This document shows, piece after piece, positions 27,774 to 37,458 of a DNA stretch of 64,000 nucleotides. Position numbers and translations under genes: made by a program. Position 1 is the stretch's first letter, and each line of letters opens with the position of its first letter. The notes under the pieces were generated by a model. That model made no database searches and had not been told where the DNA came from. It saw nothing but the letters and a program-made list of their open reading frames with translations. Source of the DNA: Smaragdicoccus niigatensis DSM 44881 = NBRC 103563 (GTDB taxonomy: Bacteria > Actinomycetota > Actinomycetes > Mycobacteriales > Mycobacteriaceae); the NCBI RefSeq assembly GCF_000380645.1, contig NZ_AQXZ01000019.1:1-64000 (forward strand). The letters run 5' to 3'.

Positions 27774-28994
27774 TCACCATTGGATCGGGTTGAGAATGTC
27801 TGCCGCGAGGGTGAGCAGCATGTATGCGCCGCCCAAGACGATCACCGCATACGTCACCGGCAGGAGCTTGAGGTAGTCGAACGGCCCGCCCGGTGCGAGT
27901 CCCCTGCGGGCCCGGAACCAGTCACGTGCCTTCTCGTACCCGACGACGGCGATATGTCCACCGTCGAGCGGAAGCAATGGGAGCAGGTTGAACACCGCGA
28001 GGAAGAAGTTCAGCGAGGCCAGGAGCCCGATGAACATCTGCCACAGTCCCTGTTCGGCGGCCTGACCACCGATTTCGCTGGCACCCAGGACACTGATCGG
28101 GGTGTCGGACCGACGTTCGCCGCCGGTCACCGCGTCCCACAGGGACGAGACTTTGCTCGGCATCTCGAGCAGCGCCTCCCCCGTCTTGACGAAGAGGTCG
28201 CCCGTGAAGCCGACCGATGCTGGAATCGCCGGGAGCAGCGAGTACTTCTCGATCGGATGCGCGTCGTTCTTGCCCTCGAGCTTGATACCGACGGCACCGA
28301 CGGTGCGCACCGTGAAGTTTCCGGTACGCCCGTTCTTGAACTTGCGGGGCACCTGCTCGACGTGGACCGGGATCATCATTTCCTGGTCGCCGCGGCGAAC
28401 CGTGAAGTTCGCGACGCCCTCGACGCCGCGCGTCTCCGCCACCACGTCTTCAGTCGTCTTGGTCTCTTCACCGTTCACGGCGATGATCCGGTCGCCGGCC
28501 TTCATGCCAGCGAGCTCGGCGGGCCCGGCGCCGGTGCACGAGGCCAGCGATCCGTCGTCGTTCTGGAACGGCGCCACACACGTCAGTTCACCGACCTCGA
28601 CCCACGTGTTCGCGCGCAGGTCCGGCAGGCCCCAACCGACCGCGAGGATGACGACCAACACGAATCCGAGAACGATGTTCATGCCGATACCCGCGAACAT
28701 CACGAGCATCCGCTTCCAGGTGGCCTGCTTGTACATCGCCTGCGGCTCTTCTTCGGGCGTGAGCTCGTCGAGCGCCGTCATGCCGGCGATGTCGCAGAAG
28801 CCACCGAGCGGAATGGCCTTGAGGCCGTACTCGGTGTGTCCGCGGCGGAAGGAGAAGATCTTGGGGCCGAAGCCGACGAAATACCGGCGTACACGCATGC
28901 CAGTCGCCTGCGCGGCCCACATGTGTCCGCACTCGTGCAGGGCGATCGAGATCGCGATGCCGAGGGCGAACAGAATCACGCCGATAAGGAACAC
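27774..28994 (-). CDS. rip1: Site-2-type intramembrane metalloprotease (Rip1)
   Basis: About 406 aa, M50 family. TM1 carries the zinc motif HECGH (with [12 protein letters not shown]). A PDZ domain lies at ~120-260 ([19 protein letters not shown]), and the late TM has the second active-site motif [13 protein letters not shown] with the third zinc ligand Asp. The [20 protein letters not shown] segment is typical. Rip1 cleaves anti-sigma factors and other single-pass proteins in the membrane, controlling envelope responses. I chose the GTG at 28994, five bases after the dxr stop with GGAGG upstream, matching the M. tuberculosis start; the ATG at 29039 would overlap dxr. Confidence 0.94.
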   Translation of the reverse strand: MFLIGVILFALGIAISIALHECGHMWAAQATGMRVRRYFVGFGPKIFSFRRGHTEYGLKAIPLGGFCDIAGMTALDELTPEEEPQAMYKQATWKRMLVMFAGIGMNIVLGFVLVVILAVGWGLPDLRANTWVEVGELTCVAPFQNDDGSLASCTGAGPAELAGMKAGDRIIAVNGEETKTTEDVVAETRGVEGVANFTVRRGDQEMMIPVHVEQVPRKFKNGRTGNFTVRTVGAVGIKLEGKNDAHPIEKYSLLPAIPASVGFTGDLFVKTGEALLEMPSKVSSLWDAVTGGERRSDTPISVLGASEIGGQAAEQGLWQMFIGLLASLNFFLAVFNLLPLLPLDGGHIAVVGYEKARDWFRARRGLAPGGPFDYLKLLPVTYAVIVLGGAYMLLTLAADILNPIQW

Positions 28995-28999
28995 GTAGT

Positions 29000-30145
29000 T
29001 CAGGCCTCCACAGTCGTCAGTGCACGCGCGCGAGCCCAAGTGTCGGCTGCGAGCACGTCATCCAAGGTAGCGGGTTCAGCTGACCATTGGCTTGCCGCAG
29101 TGAGCACCGTCTCGACAGTTCGAACAATTCCGGGGAACGACAGCCGTCCCTCGAGGAACGCTGCGGCCGCGACTTCATTGGCGGCGTTGTAGACCGCCGG
29201 CAGGCATCCCCCCGCCGTACCGGCCGCGCGCGCCAATTGCACTGCGGGGAAAACAGAGTCGTCGAGGGGTTCGAAAGCCCACGTCGAGGCCTGCGAGAAA
29301 TCGCACTTCGGGGCCGCGCCTGCGACCCGGTTCGGCCACCCGAGCGCCAAGGAGATCGGCAGGCGCATGTCCGGCGGGCTCGCCTGAGCGAGGGTCGAGC
29401 CGTCGGTGAACGTGACCATCGAGTGCACGATCGACTGCGGGTGCACCGTGACGTCGATCCGGTCGTAGGGAATGCCGAACAGAAGGTGCGTCTCGATGAG
29501 TTCGAGTCCCTTGTTCACCAGGGTCGCCGAGTTCAGCGTGTTCATCGGACCCATCGACCAGGTCGGGTGCGCGAACGCCTGCTCAGCAGTGACGCTTTCG
29601 AGCTGATCGGCGGTCCATCCCCGGAACGGACCGCCAGAGGCGGTGAGGATCAAGCGGTCGACTTCTTCGGCGCGACCACCGCGCAGGCACTGTGCGAGTG
29701 CACTGTGCTCACTGTCCACGGGCACGATCTGGCCGGGTGCAGCGGCTTTCGTGACGAGCGGTCCCCCGGCGACGAGCGACTCTTTGTTCGCCAGGGCCAG
29801 CCGGGCACCGGATTCCAGAGTGGCCAGGGTCGGCTCGAGGCCCAGCGAGCCGACGAGCGCGTTGAGCACGACATCAGCTTCGGTCCGGTGGACGAGCTCG
29901 GTCGCGGCTCGGGCCCCGGTCAGCGCGCCGTCGATCTGGGCGCCCGCGACCGGATCGGCGACCGCGATGTTCCGGACCCCGAATTGTGTGGCCTGCTCGA
30001 CGAGAAGATCGATCCGGGCACCGCTGGCGGCGAGGCCGACCACTTCGAACATCTCGCGATTGGCCGCGATCACGTCGAGCGCCTGCGTACCGATCGAACC
30101 GGTACTACCGAGAATCAGCACTTTCAACGGGGTCACGGGCGCCAT
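29000..30145 (-). CDS. dxr: 1-deoxy-D-xylulose-5-phosphate reductoisomerase
   Basis: A 381-aa NADPH enzyme of the MEP pathway. The N-terminal Rossmann domain reads [18 protein letters not shown]. The catalytic part has [25 protein letters not shown] (metal Asp and Glu), TASGGPFRG and [23 protein letters not shown] split over ~205-230, and [11 protein letters not shown]. These residues bind the divalent metal, DXP and the inhibitor fosmidomycin. The start is ATG (30145). Only five bases separate the stop from the rip1 start. The upstream divergent gap carries a long hairpin element. Confidence 0.97.
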   Translation of the reverse strand: MAPVTPLKVLILGSTGSIGTQALDVIAANREMFEVVGLAASGARIDLLVEQATQFGVRNIAVADPVAGAQIDGALTGARAATELVHRTEADVVLNALVGSLGLEPTLATLESGARLALANKESLVAGGPLVTKAAAPGQIVPVDSEHSALAQCLRGGRAEEVDRLILTASGGPFRGWTADQLESVTAEQAFAHPTWSMGPMNTLNSATLVNKGLELIETHLLFGIPYDRIDVTVHPQSIVHSMVTFTDGSTLAQASPPDMRLPISLALGWPNRVAGAAPKCDFSQASTWAFEPLDDSVFPAVQLARAAGTAGGCLPAVYNAANEVAAAAFLEGRLSFPGIVRTVETVLTAASQWSAEPATLDDVLAADTWARARALTTVEA

Positions 30146-30172
30146 TCTTCCCTAACACCCTGAGTGACTCGC

Positions 30173-30242
30173 AGTGTTGGGGGCCGGATGTCGCTGACGC
30201 TGGATCCGCGGAGCCCTCAGCGGACATCCGGCCCCCAACACT
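30173..30242. repeat. 70-bp hairpin element between dxr and the DUF2631 gene
   Basis: The arms AGTGTTGGGGGCCGGATGTC-GCTGA and their complement pair over 25 bases with a single bulged base. The ~19-base loop contains GGATCCGCGG. It lies between two divergent start codons (30145 minus, 30302 plus), not at gene ends, so it is not an ordinary terminator. It may be a palindromic repeat or MITE-like unit, or act in DNA cruciform/regulator binding. Confidence 0.8.
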
Positions 30243-30301
30243 AGGTACGACACGCGGTCGTATGCCACGATATGCACAGACCTTCGTGATTAGGAGTAAG
30301 C

Positions 30302-30604
30302 GTGAGTGAGCTGGCGAAGACCGAGGATTCGGTGATTTTTGAAGCGCACGGTGGCGACGAAGAGCACACCGACGTGGCACACCACGAGCCGTCGGTCGTA
30401 CCGGACCCGAACTGGGGTTGGGTCGGCGAATCGCCGAAGGCATTCCGCATCGCCGGCGTGATCATCGCGGTGTTCCTGCTGTTCCTGCTGCACGGCAACC
30501 ACACCGGTCACGTCGAGGACGCGTACCTGCTTGGATTCGCGGTGTTCATCCTGCTCATCATCTTCAAGGACTGGGCCCTTAACCGCGTCTCGATGCGGAA
30601 GTAA
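30302..30604 (+). CDS. DUF2631 small membrane protein (Rv2876-like)
   Basis: A 100-aa protein with a soluble acidic and His-rich N-terminus (1-45, several HH/EEH motifs and NWGWVGESPKAFRIAG) followed by two hydrophobic helices (~48-64 and ~75-88) separated by HGNHTGHVEDAY. It ends in a basic tail (WALNRVSMRK). Function unknown. The same gene lies between dxr and rlmN in mycobacteria. The start is GTG (30302) with AGGAG six bases upstream. It converges with rlmN, and a decayed copy of the rlmN end lies in between. Confidence 0.85.
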   Translation: MSELAKTEDSVIFEAHGGDEEHTDVAHHEPSVVPDPNWGWVGESPKAFRIAGVIIAVFLLFLLHGNHTGHVEDAYLLGFAVFILLIIFKDWALNRVSMRK

Positions 30605-30606
30605 CG

Positions 30607-30710
30607 CTCAGCGTTCTCCGCCGCTAACTAGCGATTTCCGTCCGCGGGGTATCGCGCACAGTGCACACCACGCCCTGAGCGCGAACCCTGCGGACGAACT
30701 CGTTTTCGGG
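30607..30710 (-). pseudogene. Decayed duplicate of the rlmN 3' end
   Basis: About 104 bases repeat the last ~115 bases of rlmN (30800-30914). In the right frame they encode [19 protein letters not shown], against [19 protein letters not shown] in the intact gene, then diverge and reach a TAG. The run CCCTGAGCGCGAACCCTGCG is identical in both copies. A deletion removed the region equivalent to the last ten codons. The remaining ~90 bases between the two copies (30711-30799) are unrelated to either and contain nothing I recognise. Confidence 0.85.
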
Positions 30711-30799
30711 CTGGTTGATATTCAGTCGTCGGAGGCAACCACGACGTGCACCGTGCCAGCTGCCCGTGACGTTCGATGCGACCAGAGACAGCGCCGCGG

Positions 30800-31909
30800 T
30801 CAGGCGTTCTCCGCCGCCAACTGCCCACAGGCAGCAGCGATTTCGCGCCCGCGGGTATCGCGCACTGTGCACGCCACGCCCTGAGCGCGAACCCTGCGGA
30901 CGAACTCGTTTTCGACCGGCTTCGGGCTGGCATCCCACTCGCTCCCCGGCGTCGGGTTGAGCGGAATCAGGTTCACGTGGACCATCTGGCCGAGAGCCTT
31001 GAACAGCTTCTTGCCGAGCAGGTCCGCCCGCCACGGCTGGTCGTTCACGTCTCTGATCAGCGCATACTCGATCGAGACGCGGCGCCCGGACTTGTGCGCG
31101 TAGTACTTGGCCGCATCGAGGACCTCGGCGATCGGCCAACGGTTGTTGACCGGAACCAGGGTGTCCCGCAGTTCGTCGTCGGGCGTATGCAGCGACACCG
31201 CGAGCGTGACGCTGAGTCCTTCGTCGGCAAGCTTGCGAATGGCCGGCGCGAGTCCCACGGTCGACACCGTCACCGATCGCTGCGAGATGCCGAGGCCGTG
31301 CGGCGCGGGTGAGGTGATCTTGCGAACGGCATCGAGGACGCGTTTGTAGTTCGCGAGCGGCTCCCCCATGCCCATGAAAACCACGTTCGACAGGCGGCCC
31401 GCGCCACCGTGGATCTCACCGTCGCGGAGGTCAGCAGCAGCGGCGCGCACCTGGTCGACGATCTCGGCGGTCGACAGGTTCCGGGTCAGGCCGGCTTGGC
31501 CGGTCGCACAGAACGGGCATGCCATTCCGCATCCCGCCTGGCTCGAGATGCACAGCGTCGCGCGGTCGGGGTACCGCATGAGCACGCTCTCGAGCAGTGT
31601 GCCGTCACCCGCGCGCCACAGCGTCTTGCGAGTGTCGCCGTCATCGCATGCGACCTGCTTGATCGGGTCGAGGAGCTTCGGGAACAGCTTCTCCGCAACC
31701 GCGGGTCGCACGCTCGCCGGAAGGTCGGTCATCTGATCCGGGTCGGCGACGAGTCGTCCGTAATACTGACGGGCGAGCTGGTCAGCGCGGAACGCCGGCA
31801 GTCCGAGTTCGACGACGACCTCGCGCAGCTGAGCAGCATCGAGATCGGCAAGGTGGCGCGGTGGCATCCGACGCTTCGGGGCGTCGAACACGAGGGGCAA
31901 GGAAGACAT
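30800..31909 (-). CDS. rlmN: Dual-specificity 23S rRNA A2503/tRNA A37 C2-methyltransferase
   Basis: A 369-aa radical SAM enzyme. The cluster motif CxxxCxxC is visible in [17 protein letters not shown]. Other family marks are [43 protein letters not shown] and [13 protein letters not shown], and the methyl-carrying Cys is expected in the C-terminal [11 protein letters not shown]. An N-terminal HhH-like domain occupies ~20-90. The start is ATG (31909). It is divergent from the LapA-domain gene and convergent with the DUF2631 gene. Its 3' end exists a second time as a fragment just downstream. Confidence 0.96.
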   Translation of the reverse strand: MSSLPLVFDAPKRRMPPRHLADLDAAQLREVVVELGLPAFRADQLARQYYGRLVADPDQMTDLPASVRPAVAEKLFPKLLDPIKQVACDDGDTRKTLWRAGDGTLLESVLMRYPDRATLCISSQAGCGMACPFCATGQAGLTRNLSTAEIVDQVRAAAADLRDGEIHGGAGRLSNVVFMGMGEPLANYKRVLDAVRKITSPAPHGLGISQRSVTVSTVGLAPAIRKLADEGLSVTLAVSLHTPDDELRDTLVPVNNRWPIAEVLDAAKYYAHKSGRRVSIEYALIRDVNDQPWRADLLGKKLFKALGQMVHVNLIPLNPTPGSEWDASPKPVENEFVRRVRAQGVACTVRDTRGREIAAACGQLAAENA

Positions 31910-31997
31910 AGCTGGCCTAGTGTCTCACCTGCGAGTACGCGGGCACCAATTCAGCGAATTCAACAGATCAGCGGCGCTCGTTTGTGATGATCTTGCC

Positions 31998-32330
31998 ATG
32001 TCCTCTCATGAAGACCCGCGGGCCGAACCGCCAGCGGAAATCGTTCGCGCCGAACCGGATCAGGGCAAGAAGGCGCCAAAGGCCAAACCGCGCAAGAGCG
32101 GCGCCTCGTACGCTCTGGGCGGCCTGGTGGTCGGTTCGCTCATCACGATCGTGATGCTCGTCTTCATCCTCCAGAACCTGCAGAGCTCGAAAGTCACCTT
32201 CCTCGCGTGGGACTTTGAGCTTCCGCTCGGTATTTCGCTGCTCCTGTCCGCGATCGCTGGAGCGCTCATCACCGCCTTCATCGGCGGCGTCCGGATCTTC
32301 CAGTTAAAAAGAACGATGCGGAAGGTCTGA
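31998..32330 (+). CDS. LapA-domain (DUF1049) small membrane protein
   Basis: A 110-aa protein. The first ~40 residues are soluble, acidic then Lys-rich (EPDQGKKAPKAKPRKSG). Two hydrophobic helices follow (~46-66 and ~80-100). Between them is LQNLQSSKVTFLAWDFELPLG, the typical hallmark of LapA/DUF1049 proteins, which in Gram-negatives help assemble lipopolysaccharide and in Actinobacteria have no assigned role. A basic tail (QLKRTMRKV) ends the protein. I chose the ATG at 31998, as the upstream extension to 31920 has no family similarity. Confidence 0.83.
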   Translation: MSSHEDPRAEPPAEIVRAEPDQGKKAPKAKPRKSGASYALGGLVVGSLITIVMLVFILQNLQSSKVTFLAWDFELPLGISLLLSAIAGALITAFIGGVRIFQLKRTMRKV

Positions 32331-32356
32331 CGCAAATCGGGTCCGCACGCCGCCGC

Positions 32357-32402
32357 GAAGGAAACTATGCCTTCGTGACGCCGTGAACGGCCGGTTTGGG
32401 CG
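32357..32402. repeat. 46-bp two-hairpin direct repeat, copy 1
   Basis: Identical to the copy at 33300-33345 at 43 of 46 positions. It contains two stems, GAAGG/CCTTC (8-base loop) and GCCG/CGGC (TGAA loop). Located 26 bases after the LapA-domain gene. Same orientation as copy 2. Confidence 0.85.
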
Positions 32403-32453
32403 ACCGGGATTCGGAATTCGCAATCCGGGCTGAGTCTGGTGGAGATTCCTCCC

Positions 32454-33290
32454 ATGCGAGACATCGAGCGGCTACTCATCGGACACGGCGGAGTCGTGTC
32501 GACGGCCCAATTGATCGATGCCGGAATGAACCGGCGGACCATCCGCGTGCTGGAGGCGAAAGGCTGGCGGAGCCTACGCTTCGGCTGGTGGGCGTGCCCG
32601 GGTGCCGACCCGGCGGTCGAAAGTGCGGTCAAACTCGGCGGCGTTCTGGCCTGCGAGTCAGTCCTGCGAAGATCCCACGTGTGGACACCGTCGAACAACC
32701 AGCACATTCGGTTCGGCAAGCACTCCCATCGATCGTCTGGAATTCGGAACTGCCGACCACGAGGCCACAACCCGCCGCTCGCGACATCGGTTGATTCGCT
32801 GGAGACCGCGCTCTCTTCTGCGGTGAACTGCCTCGACGTCGAGGAGGTGATCGTGGTTCTGGACTCGATGCTCCACCTCAAGCTGATCGACGAAGCGTCA
32901 GCCGCCACCGCTCTGAACTCGTCGCGGTTCGCGCACCTCGATCTGCTGAGCAAGTGCGACCGCAAGAGTGAGTCCGGTACCGAAACCATGGTTCGTGTCA
33001 GACTGCGCGGCTTGGGAATTCACGTCCGAACGCAGGTCGTCATCAACACGATCGGCCGAGTCGATCTGCTGATCGGAAAACGCCTGATCATCGAATACGA
33101 CGGATTGGAGTACCACGCCGGGCAGTTCGAAGCGGACCGTGAGCGGGATCGCAGGCTCATCGCACTCGGATTCATCGTGATCCGGCTGTCGTACAACCAG
33201 GTCGTCTATGACTGGACTGCGGCGCTGCCGGACATCCTCGCGGTAATCCGCCGACGTGAGCATCGACGAGCGGCACAGATCGTCGTGTGA
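32454..33290 (+). CDS. AbiEi-like HTH + DUF559/Vsr-like nuclease-domain protein
   Basis: A 278-aa protein. The N-terminus (IERLLIGHGGVVSTAQLIDAG, RRTIRVLEAKGW) resembles the winged-helix of type IV AbiEi antitoxin-like proteins. The C-terminal ~110 residues form a DUF559/Vsr-type restriction-endonuclease-like fold: ETMVRVRLRGLG, VDLLIGKRLIIEYDGLEYH with the D...E.D acidic/core strand pattern, and DRERDRRLIALGFIVIRLSYNQV. Such genes are common, often multicopy, in Actinobacteria, and their cellular role is unknown. I prefer the ATG at 32454, with GGAG nine bases upstream, over GTG at 32439. It is flanked on both sides by near-identical 46-bp repeats, suggesting insertion as a unit. Its ortholog is not part of the usual rlmN-cdsA neighbourhood. 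Confidence 0.75.
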   Translation: MRDIERLLIGHGGVVSTAQLIDAGMNRRTIRVLEAKGWRSLRFGWWACPGADPAVESAVKLGGVLACESVLRRSHVWTPSNNQHIRFGKHSHRSSGIRNCRPRGHNPPLATSVDSLETALSSAVNCLDVEEVIVVLDSMLHLKLIDEASAATALNSSRFAHLDLLSKCDRKSESGTETMVRVRLRGLGIHVRTQVVINTIGRVDLLIGKRLIIEYDGLEYHAGQFEADRERDRRLIALGFIVIRLSYNQVVYDWTAALPDILAVIRRREHRRAAQIVV

Positions 33291-33299
33291 CAGGGGCAC

Positions 33300-33345
33300 G
33301 AGGGAAACTATGCCTTCGTGACGCCGTGAGCGGCCGGTTTGCGCG
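33300..33345. repeat. 46-bp two-hairpin direct repeat, copy 2
   Basis: Second copy of the repeat at 32357-32402. The three differences keep the structure: A to G in the first stem still pairs as G-U, A to G is in the tetraloop, and G to C lies outside both stems. It fills the gap between the nuclease-like gene and the end of cdsA. Confidence 0.85.
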
Positions 33346-33350
33346 CTCGG

Positions 33351-34202
33351 TTACGCAACCAGCGGCGTCAGAATCACCCAGGCGACGAACGCCGACGGCA
33401 GGATCGAGTCCAAGCGGTCCATCGCGCCGCCGTGGCCCGGGAGCATGGTGCCCATGTCCTTGATGCCGAGGTCGCGCTTGAACTGCGACTCGATGAGGTC
33501 ACCGAGCGTGGCGACGAAGACCAGAACCACGCCCAGGATCGCACCAGCGTAAAGCGGTCCGTCGAGCAGCAGCCATACCGAGAGCGTTCCACCGATGATG
33601 CCCGCGCTGAGCGAACCGGCAAAGCCTTCCCACGACTTCTTCGGGCTGATGGCGGGCACCATCGGGTGCTTGCCGAACATCACGCCCGCGGCGTAGCCGC
33701 CGACGTCATTGCAGACCACGCAGATGACCGCGCACATCACGCGGAACCCGCCGTTGTCCTGCTGCACGAGGAGGCTCGCGAAAGCGCCCAGCAACGGAAC
33801 CCATACGAGCACGAAAATCGAGGTCGCCGAGTCCCGCAGCCAGTTCTTCGGCGGGTTTTTGAGGCCCTGCAGGAACAGACGCCAGATGATGATGAGGACC
33901 GCCGAACCGGTGAACGCTGCGGCCACACCGTCGATGCCACTGGTCCAACTGGTCCAGATGATTACCTGCCCACCGACGAACAGCGGGATTCGCGGCACAT
34001 GGACTTCCGCCTCGCGAAGGCGGCGAATGACCTCGAACGTGCCGATGGCCACCGCCACCGCCATGACCGGAATGAGTGCCAGGGGCGCGAAAAGCAGAAT
34101 TACGAGGAGGCCACCGCCGAGCACGACGCCGACAGCGATCGCGGCGGGGAGATTCCGACCCGCCCGTGACTTCTTCTCAGCCACTGCCGCATCCGCCGCC
34201 AC
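33351..34202 (-). CDS. cdsA: Phosphatidate cytidylyltransferase (CDP-diglyceride synthase)
   Basis: A 283-aa inner-membrane enzyme making CDP-diacylglycerol from phosphatidate and CTP, the branch point of phospholipid synthesis. It has about seven to eight TM segments and the signature SQFKRDLGIKDMGTMLPGHG followed by GAMDRLDS near the C-terminus, with ISPKKSWEGFAGS preceding it. I placed the start at GTG 34202 because GAGGAG lies six bases upstream; the in-frame ATG at 34208 directly abuts that site. The order frr-cdsA matches M. tuberculosis Rv2882c-Rv2881c. The gap after it is filled by a 46-bp repeat. Confidence 0.95.
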   Translation of the reverse strand: MAADAAVAEKKSRAGRNLPAAIAVGVVLGGGLLVILLFAPLALIPVMAVAVAIGTFEVIRRLREAEVHVPRIPLFVGGQVIIWTSWTSGIDGVAAAFTGSAVLIIIWRLFLQGLKNPPKNWLRDSATSIFVLVWVPLLGAFASLLVQQDNGGFRVMCAVICVVCNDVGGYAAGVMFGKHPMVPAISPKKSWEGFAGSLSAGIIGGTLSVWLLLDGPLYAGAILGVVLVFVATLGDLIESQFKRDLGIKDMGTMLPGHGGAMDRLDSILPSAFVAWVILTPLVA

Positions 34203-34241
34203 TCGCATCTCCTCGATCTTTGGTGATTCTCAGGTGAAACT

Positions 34242-34799
34242 TTAGACCTCGAGAAGCTCAGCTTCCTTGTGCTTCACCAATTCATCGATGTGCGCGACGT
34301 ACTTCGACGTGGTTTTGTCGAGTTCCTTCTCCGCACGACCGACTTCGTCCTCGCCGGCCTCGCCGTCTTTCTGAATTCGGGACAATTCGTCCATCGTCTT
34401 GCGACGAACGTTGCGGATTGCGATCTTGGCGTCCTCGCCCTTCGACTTCGCCTGCTTCGCCATTTCCCGGCGGCGCTCTTCGGTGAGCTGCGGGATGGCG
34501 ATGCGGATGAGGGCGCCGTCGTTGGAGGGGTTGACGCCGAGGTCCGAGTTACGGATCGCCGTCTCGATGCTCCGAAGCTGGTTGGCCTCATATGGCTTGA
34601 TCACCGCCAGGCGCGGCTCCGGAATGTTGATGCTCGCGAGCTGGGTGATCGGCGTCATCACGCCGTAGTACTCGATCACGATCCGCGAGAACATCGCCGG
34701 GTTCGCGCGGCCGGTGCGGATCGATGCCAAGTTGTCCTTGGCCACCGTGACCGCGTTCTCCATCTTTTCTTCAGCCTCGAAAAGTGCTTCGTCGATCAC
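34242..34799 (-). CDS. frr: Ribosome recycling factor
   Basis: A 185-aa protein that, with EF-G, splits post-termination ribosomes. It has the two-domain RRF pattern: the helical ends ([21 protein letters not shown] and [20 protein letters not shown]) and the beta domain [40 protein letters not shown] is the conserved RTGRA-type hinge segment. The start is GTG (34799), preceded by AAGGGGATCCCC, a small palindrome that includes the ribosome-binding site. It lies 48 bases after pyrH in the same direction and forms the usual pyrH-frr-cdsA unit. Confidence 0.97.
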   Translation of the reverse strand: MIDEALFEAEEKMENAVTVAKDNLASIRTGRANPAMFSRIVIEYYGVMTPITQLASINIPEPRLAVIKPYEANQLRSIETAIRNSDLGVNPSNDGALIRIAIPQLTEERRREMAKQAKSKGEDAKIAIRNVRRKTMDELSRIQKDGEAGEDEVGRAEKELDKTTSKYVAHIDELVKHKEAELLEV

Positions 34800-34847
34800 T
34801 TGCGGGGATCCCCTTGTCTTTCGGTGAGCTGTTTTCTCGGACAGGCG

Positions 34848-35576
34848 TCAGGAACGGACGAGGGTGCCGATGCGCTCCCCCGACACCGCACGCGCGATGT
34901 TGCCCTTGGTCAGCAGATTGAACACGAGCATGGGCATCTGGTTGTCCATGCAGAGACTGAACGCGGTCGCGTCGGCGACCTTGAGGCCACGCTCGATGAC
35001 CTCGCGGTGCGAGACCTCGTCGAACATCTTGGCGTCCGGGTTGGTACGCGGGTCGGCATCGAAGACACCGTCGACCGCCTTCGCCATGAGGACAACCTCG
35101 GCGCCGATCTCGAGAGCGCGCTGCGCCGCGGTCGTGTCGGTCGAGAAGTACGGCATACCCATGCCGGCACCGAAGATCACGACGCGGCCCTTCTCCAGGT
35201 GGCGGCGGGCCCGCAACGGCAGGTACGGCTCGGCGACCTGCCCCATCGCGATCGCGGTCTGCACGCGGGTGTGCACTCCCATGCGCTCCAGGAAGTCCTG
35301 CAGGGCAAGCGAGTTCATGACCGTGCCAAGCATGCCCATGTAGTCGGAGCGGTTGCGGTCCATACCGCGTTCGGACAGCTGAGCGCCGCGGAAGAAGTTG
35401 CCACCGCCGATCACGACCGCGACCTCGACACCCTGTGCCACCACGTCAGCGATCTGCTCGGCAACCGCCTGCACGACATCCGGGTCAACGCCGACGTTGC
35501 CACCACCGAACATCTCGCCACCGAGCTTGAGCAGGACCCGCTTGTATCCCTTACGCTCGGGCGCCACCTCGGTCAT
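34848..35576 (-). CDS. pyrH: Uridylate kinase
   Basis: A 242-aa amino-acid-kinase-fold enzyme phosphorylating UMP to UDP. Motifs include [14 protein letters not shown] at the N-terminus, [38 protein letters not shown] split over ~75-100, [21 protein letters not shown] for nucleotide binding and [15 protein letters not shown] near 160-175. Bacterial PyrH is hexameric, activated by GTP and inhibited by UTP. The ATG (35576) has AAGGAG four bases upstream. About 200 bases separate it from the end of tsf, holding the tsf terminator and presumably the pyrH promoter. Confidence 0.97.
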   Translation of the reverse strand: MTEVAPERKGYKRVLLKLGGEMFGGGNVGVDPDVVQAVAEQIADVVAQGVEVAVVIGGGNFFRGAQLSERGMDRNRSDYMGMLGTVMNSLALQDFLERMGVHTRVQTAIAMGQVAEPYLPLRARRHLEKGRVVIFGAGMGMPYFSTDTTAAQRALEIGAEVVLMAKAVDGVFDADPRTNPDAKMFDEVSHREVIERGLKVADATAFSLCMDNQMPMLVFNLLTKGNIARAVSGERIGTLVRS

Positions 35577-35726
35577 TGCACTCCTTCGATATTCATCGCC
35601 GCCAGGTGCTGATCCGCACGACTGTCGACAGGGAAGCGCCTTACATACTGCCTCATTGGGCGCGCTGAAATAGAACCGACCGCCGATTACCCGGCCGACC
35701 CCCGTCGATCTCTTCCGACCGACGAA

Positions 35727-35764
35727 AAAGTGGCCCCGTCGAACGAATTCGACGGGGCCACTTT
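35727..35764 (-). terminator. Intrinsic terminator after tsf
   Basis: A perfect 17-bp stem (AAAGTGGCCCCGTCGAA and its complement) with a CGAA-type four-base loop. On the minus strand it begins ten bases after the tsf stop and is followed by TTTTT. It separates rpsB-tsf from pyrH. The rest of the gap (35577-35726) shows no other feature. Confidence 0.93.
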
Positions 35765-35773
35765 CACGTGCTG

Positions 35774-36598
35774 CTAGCTTGCGCCGACCTCGAAGCGGGC
35801 GAAGGCGGTCACCTTCGCGCCGGCCTCGTCGAGGATGGCCTTCACGGTCTTCTTCGAGTCCTGGACCGAAGACTGCTCGAGCAGAACGACGTCCTTGAAG
35901 AAGCCGTTGAGACGACCCTCGACGATCTTCGCGAGAGCCTGCTCCGGCTTGCCCTCAGCGCGAGCGGTCTCCTCGGCGATGTGACGCTCCGACGCGACGA
36001 TGTCGGCCGGAACCTCGTCCCGCGAGACGTACTTCGCCTTGAGCGCGGCAACCTGCATGGCAGCGGCACGGGCAGCCTCAGCTGCACCATCACCCTCGCC
36101 CTCGAACTGGACGAGCACGCCGACGGCCGGCGGCAGGTCCGAAGCACGCTTGTGCAGGTAGACCGCGGTCGGGCCGTCGAACGAGACGACGCGACGGAGA
36201 ACGAGCTTCTCACCGATCTTGGCAGCGAGCTGCTGAACGGCGTCCGAGACGGTCTTGCCACCGAGGTCAACGGCGCCGAGGGCGTCGACGTCCGCCGGCT
36301 TGGCGGCGGCAGCTGCCGTGACGATCTCGGTCGCGAGGCCCTGGAATTCGGCGTTCTTGGCGACGAAGTCGGTCTCGGAGTTGATCTCGATCATGACGCC
36401 ACCCTGAGCGGCGACGAGGCCCTCAGCGGTGGTGCGCTCGGCACGCTTGCCGACGTCCTTCGCACCCTTGATGCGAAGAACCTCAACGGCCTTCTCGAAG
36501 TCGCCCTCGGTCTCCTCGAGCGCCCTCTTGCAGTCCATCATTCCGGAGCCGGTGAGCTCGCGGAGCCGCTTGACATCTGCAGCGGTGTAGTTCGCCAT
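35774..36598 (-). CDS. tsf: Elongation factor Ts
   Basis: A 274-aa guanine nucleotide exchange factor for EF-Tu. The N-terminal UBA-like domain reads [20 protein letters not shown] followed by [19 protein letters not shown], the classical EF-Ts start. The core has the [17 protein letters not shown] motif that contacts EF-Tu. The start is ATG (36598) with GGAAGGGAG upstream, 38 bases after rpsB, forming the standard rpsB-tsf operon. A strong intrinsic terminator follows. Confidence 0.97.
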   Translation of the reverse strand: MANYTAADVKRLRELTGSGMMDCKRALEETEGDFEKAVEVLRIKGAKDVGKRAERTTAEGLVAAQGGVMIEINSETDFVAKNAEFQGLATEIVTAAAAAKPADVDALGAVDLGGKTVSDAVQQLAAKIGEKLVLRRVVSFDGPTAVYLHKRASDLPPAVGVLVQFEGEGDGAAEAARAAAMQVAALKAKYVSRDEVPADIVASERHIAEETARAEGKPEQALAKIVEGRLNGFFKDVVLLEQSSVQDSKKTVKAILDEAGAKVTAFARFEVGAS

Positions 36599-36636
36599 GA
36601 CTGGCGATCTCCCTTCCAGGAAGTGTTGTGGAATGA

Positions 36637-37458
36637 CTATTCGGCAGCCGGAGTAGCACCAGCGTCGGTGGACGCGGCCGGAGCAGCCTCAGCGAGCAGC
36701 TCCTGCTCCCACTCAGCCAGCGGCTCGCTTGCCGCAGCTTCCGGCTTCTCGTCGTCACCAGCGGCAACGCCGGCACGAGCCTTCAGGCCCTCGGCGACGG
36801 CCGAAGCGACGACCTTGGTGAGGAGCGCGGCCGAACGGATGGCGTCGTCGTTGCCCGGGATCGGGTAGTCGACGAGGTCCGGGTCGCAGTTGGTGTCCAG
36901 GATCGCGATGACCGGGATGTGCAGCTTGCGAGCCTCGCCAACGGCGATGTGCTCCTTGTTGGTGTCGACAACCCACACGGCCGACGGAACCTTGGCCATG
37001 TCGCGGATACCGCCGAGGGTGCGCTCGAGCTTGGTCATCTCACGCGTGAGCATGAGGATTTCCTTCTTGGTGCGACCTTCGAAACCGCCGGTCTGCTCCA
37101 TCGACTCGAGTTCCTTCAGGCGCTGCAGGCGCTTGTGAACGGTCTGGAAGTTGGTGAGCATGCCACCGAGCCAGCGCTGGTTGACGTACGGCATTCCGAC
37201 GCGCGTCGCCTCACCCGCGATCGACTCCTGCGCCTGCTTCTTGGTGCCGACGAAGAGGACGGTGCCGCCGTGGGCAACGGTCTCCTTGACGAACTCGTAA
37301 GCGCGATCGATGTAGGTCAGCGTCTGCTGCAAGTCGATGATGTAGATGCCGTTGCGGTCGGTGAAGATGAAGCGCTTCATCTTCGGGTTCCAACGACGGG
37401 TCTGGTGACCGAAGTGCGCACCGCTGTCAAGCAGCTGGCGCATGGTTACAACAGCCAT
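36637..37458 (-). CDS. rpsB: 30S ribosomal protein S2
   Basis: A 273-aa ribosomal protein on the 30S body-head junction. The N-terminus [20 protein letters not shown] and segments [50 protein letters not shown] and [17 protein letters not shown] are diagnostic. The C-terminal ~40 residues are an Ala-rich extension ([15 protein letters not shown]...), usual in Actinobacteria. I chose the ATG at 37458 rather than 37479 because it gives the conserved N-terminus. It is preceded by a long structured leader and a TTGAGC/TACACT promoter. Confidence 0.97.
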   Translation of the reverse strand: MAVVTMRQLLDSGAHFGHQTRRWNPKMKRFIFTDRNGIYIIDLQQTLTYIDRAYEFVKETVAHGGTVLFVGTKKQAQESIAGEATRVGMPYVNQRWLGGMLTNFQTVHKRLQRLKELESMEQTGGFEGRTKKEILMLTREMTKLERTLGGIRDMAKVPSAVWVVDTNKEHIAVGEARKLHIPVIAILDTNCDPDLVDYPIPGNDDAIRSAALLTKVVASAVAEGLKARAGVAAGDDEKPEAAASEPLAEWEQELLAEAAPAASTDAGATPAAE

